Of a stretch of DNA of 21,487 nt, positions 19,943 through 21,487 are shown in pieces. Source of the DNA: Geosiphon pyriformis (lineage: Eukaryota; Glomeromycota; Glomeromycetes; Archaeosporales; Geosiphonaceae); NCBI GenBank assembly GCA_016748015.1, contig JAAOMT010000516.1:1-21487 (forward strand). Direction: 5' to 3'. A model generated the notes under the pieces. That model was not told where the DNA came from, searched no databases, and saw nothing but the letters and a program-made list of their open reading frames with translations. The stretch's first letter is position 1. The number at the start of each line of letters is the position of its first letter. A program made the position numbers and the translations under genes.

Positions 19943-21487
19943 AATCCTAACATTACAGATGGTCTTTATTAGCTCTAGCCAGTTCAGTAATAACAAATTT
20001 AATAACATTTCCTTTGCATAAAGTTTACAGTGAGTCGATAAACCAATTTAATTAATTAGTTATTCTCATGATTTTGTTTTAAAGAAAATGCCAAACCTCG
20101 ATATTACCTTGATATTCACATTAAATTAAAATTTTTAAAATTATCATCTTTGTCTTTCACTTGGCAAATATTTTGTTTAAAATTTTGTACATATCAGTTG
20201 ATATTTGAATATGTTAGATAAAATCTAAATTACAAAAATTAATTCTTGTATATCTTTGCCTTAAAGTTATATATTTTTGAAGTATAAATGCTTTAAATCT
20301 ATTATAAAATTTGATGCATTCAGCATTACTTTATTGAGTAGAGATATTTAAGTTTTAATGAAAAAATTATTAAAATTTACTCAAAAAAATTGAGTATATT
20401 GAAACCTATAATGTAATTTTCACCAAGTGTATTAATATCTAAGTACTGAAATATGAAGAGATGAATCCACAAAATGTGATTCAGTCAAAATTAAAAACTA
20501 ATTCAAAATTTATGATTTTTAAGCCTTGAGACTTTGAAGTTTTACAGTAAATCATTCTTGTTTAAGATTGTCACAGTATTATGTATAATTTTTGTTGAAA
20601 TTAATAAATTCTGCTATTTTTCCTGTGAGTTCTTGTCTTTATATAAAAGATTTTGAAACTTTAGGTTGAAATAACTATTGAATAATTAAATATTAAATAT
20701 TTAAAGATTAACTAATATAATTTTAAATTAAATAATAAAAACCAAGGAGAATTTCATATTTATTTGCTTTTTTGGTTTAATTTTATAATTGGAAAAATGT
20801 TTAAGGTATTTAATTACATAATTATTATATTGATAAAATATATAATAAAATATTGAATTTTAGAGTTAAAAAATTTTTAAATTAAAAATAACATATGATT
20901 GTTGTTAAAATAGTTTGAAAAAAATATAACACCAAAAAAAATATAAATTTTTTAATTTTAATTTTAATATAAAAAAAAAAAGTTATAATTTTAAATGAAA
21001 AGAATCTAAAATCCAAAAAAAATTTCTATTATATTTTTAAATCTATACGTTTGGGAAAAATATCTTAATCATAAATTGTTAAATTTTTAAGAATCTAACA
21101 AATTGAAAATATATATTATTCTAAAGAAATTTTTTTTATTTAAAATTTTTTTAATTATTTTATTAATATTTTTTTTTACAGTTCATTTATTTTCATTTTT
21201 TAATTATATAATTATGTTATTTTTAAATTAGATAATCATATATCTTTTCTATTTATAATATGACTTATAATATATATTAAGATAATTTTTTACTTTATTC
21301 TTTAATATTTATTTATATTTACTTTTATTCTTGACTTGTTTTATTTTTATTTTAGTTGAAACTTTATTTGTTTACAGTTTTAGAAACTTTTAATTTGCAA
21401 TAGTTAAAAAAAAATTAAAAAAATTAGGTTAAAAATTTTACAAACTATTCAAAATTTGAGTTAAACTGATTTTATGAGAATATTTCA
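19943..21487. other. gene-free AT-rich end of window
   Basis: No supported gene, RNA or repeat. The first 150 bp (about 19950-20105) are somewhat less AT-rich and include GAGTCGATAAACC and CCTCGATATTACC. From about 20680 to the end the sequence is almost entirely A/T with homopolymer runs. Confidence 0.45.

Overview
The window looks like nuclear DNA of an arbuscular mycorrhizal fungus (Glomeromycotina; Gigasporaceae or Rhizophagus-like is my inference). The reasons are the extreme A+T richness, the long gene-poor stretches, decayed DDE transposase genes of a type I associate with these genomes, and a long Sel1-repeat gene of the kind that is hugely expanded there. No rRNA, tRNA or CRISPR array was recognised. 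Not one gene of recognisable family is intact.

Layout. Bases 1-386 hold a minus-strand coding relic of unknown family. Bases 718-3784 are a complete, bounded DNA transposon with 24-bp terminal inverted repeats (TIRs) and a TA target-site duplication. Its plus-strand transposase gene (1376-3394) is uninterrupted for 246 codons and then collapses into stops and frameshifts. From about 2.1-2.6 kb the DNA changes from ordinary composition with many CpGs to a strongly AT-rich, CpG-poor state that lasts to the end of the window. The boundary lies inside the transposon.

The AT-rich part contains a MULE-type transposase relic (about 4790-5842, +), an unidentified relic (8013-8198, +), a field of degenerate direct and tandem repeats (8254-9960), a possible hAT-like relic (10519-10785, +), an unidentified short relic (12140-12265, +), a second, much more decayed transposase of the same broad family as the first (14969 down to 12841, -), another unidentified relic (15539-15841, +), a small island with CACGTG and ATTGG motifs (about 16640-16700), and a Sel1-repeat pseudogene with 16 full repeats (19473 down to 17447, -). 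A duplicated non-coding unit (19561-19942) and featureless AT-rich DNA follow.

The genes do not form a pathway. What links them is a common mode of decay. Nearly every disabling change that can be read against the protein family is a GC-to-AT transition: CAA/CAG to TAA/TAG, CGA to TGA, TGG to TGA/TAG/TAA, catalytic GAT to AAT, and GGN to AGN/GAN. The four mismatches between the two transposon ends are of the same type, with A or T on the AT-rich side. The region therefore reads as a transposon graveyard under RIP-like or methylcytosine-deamination mutation pressure, with a sharp edge near 2.5 kb.
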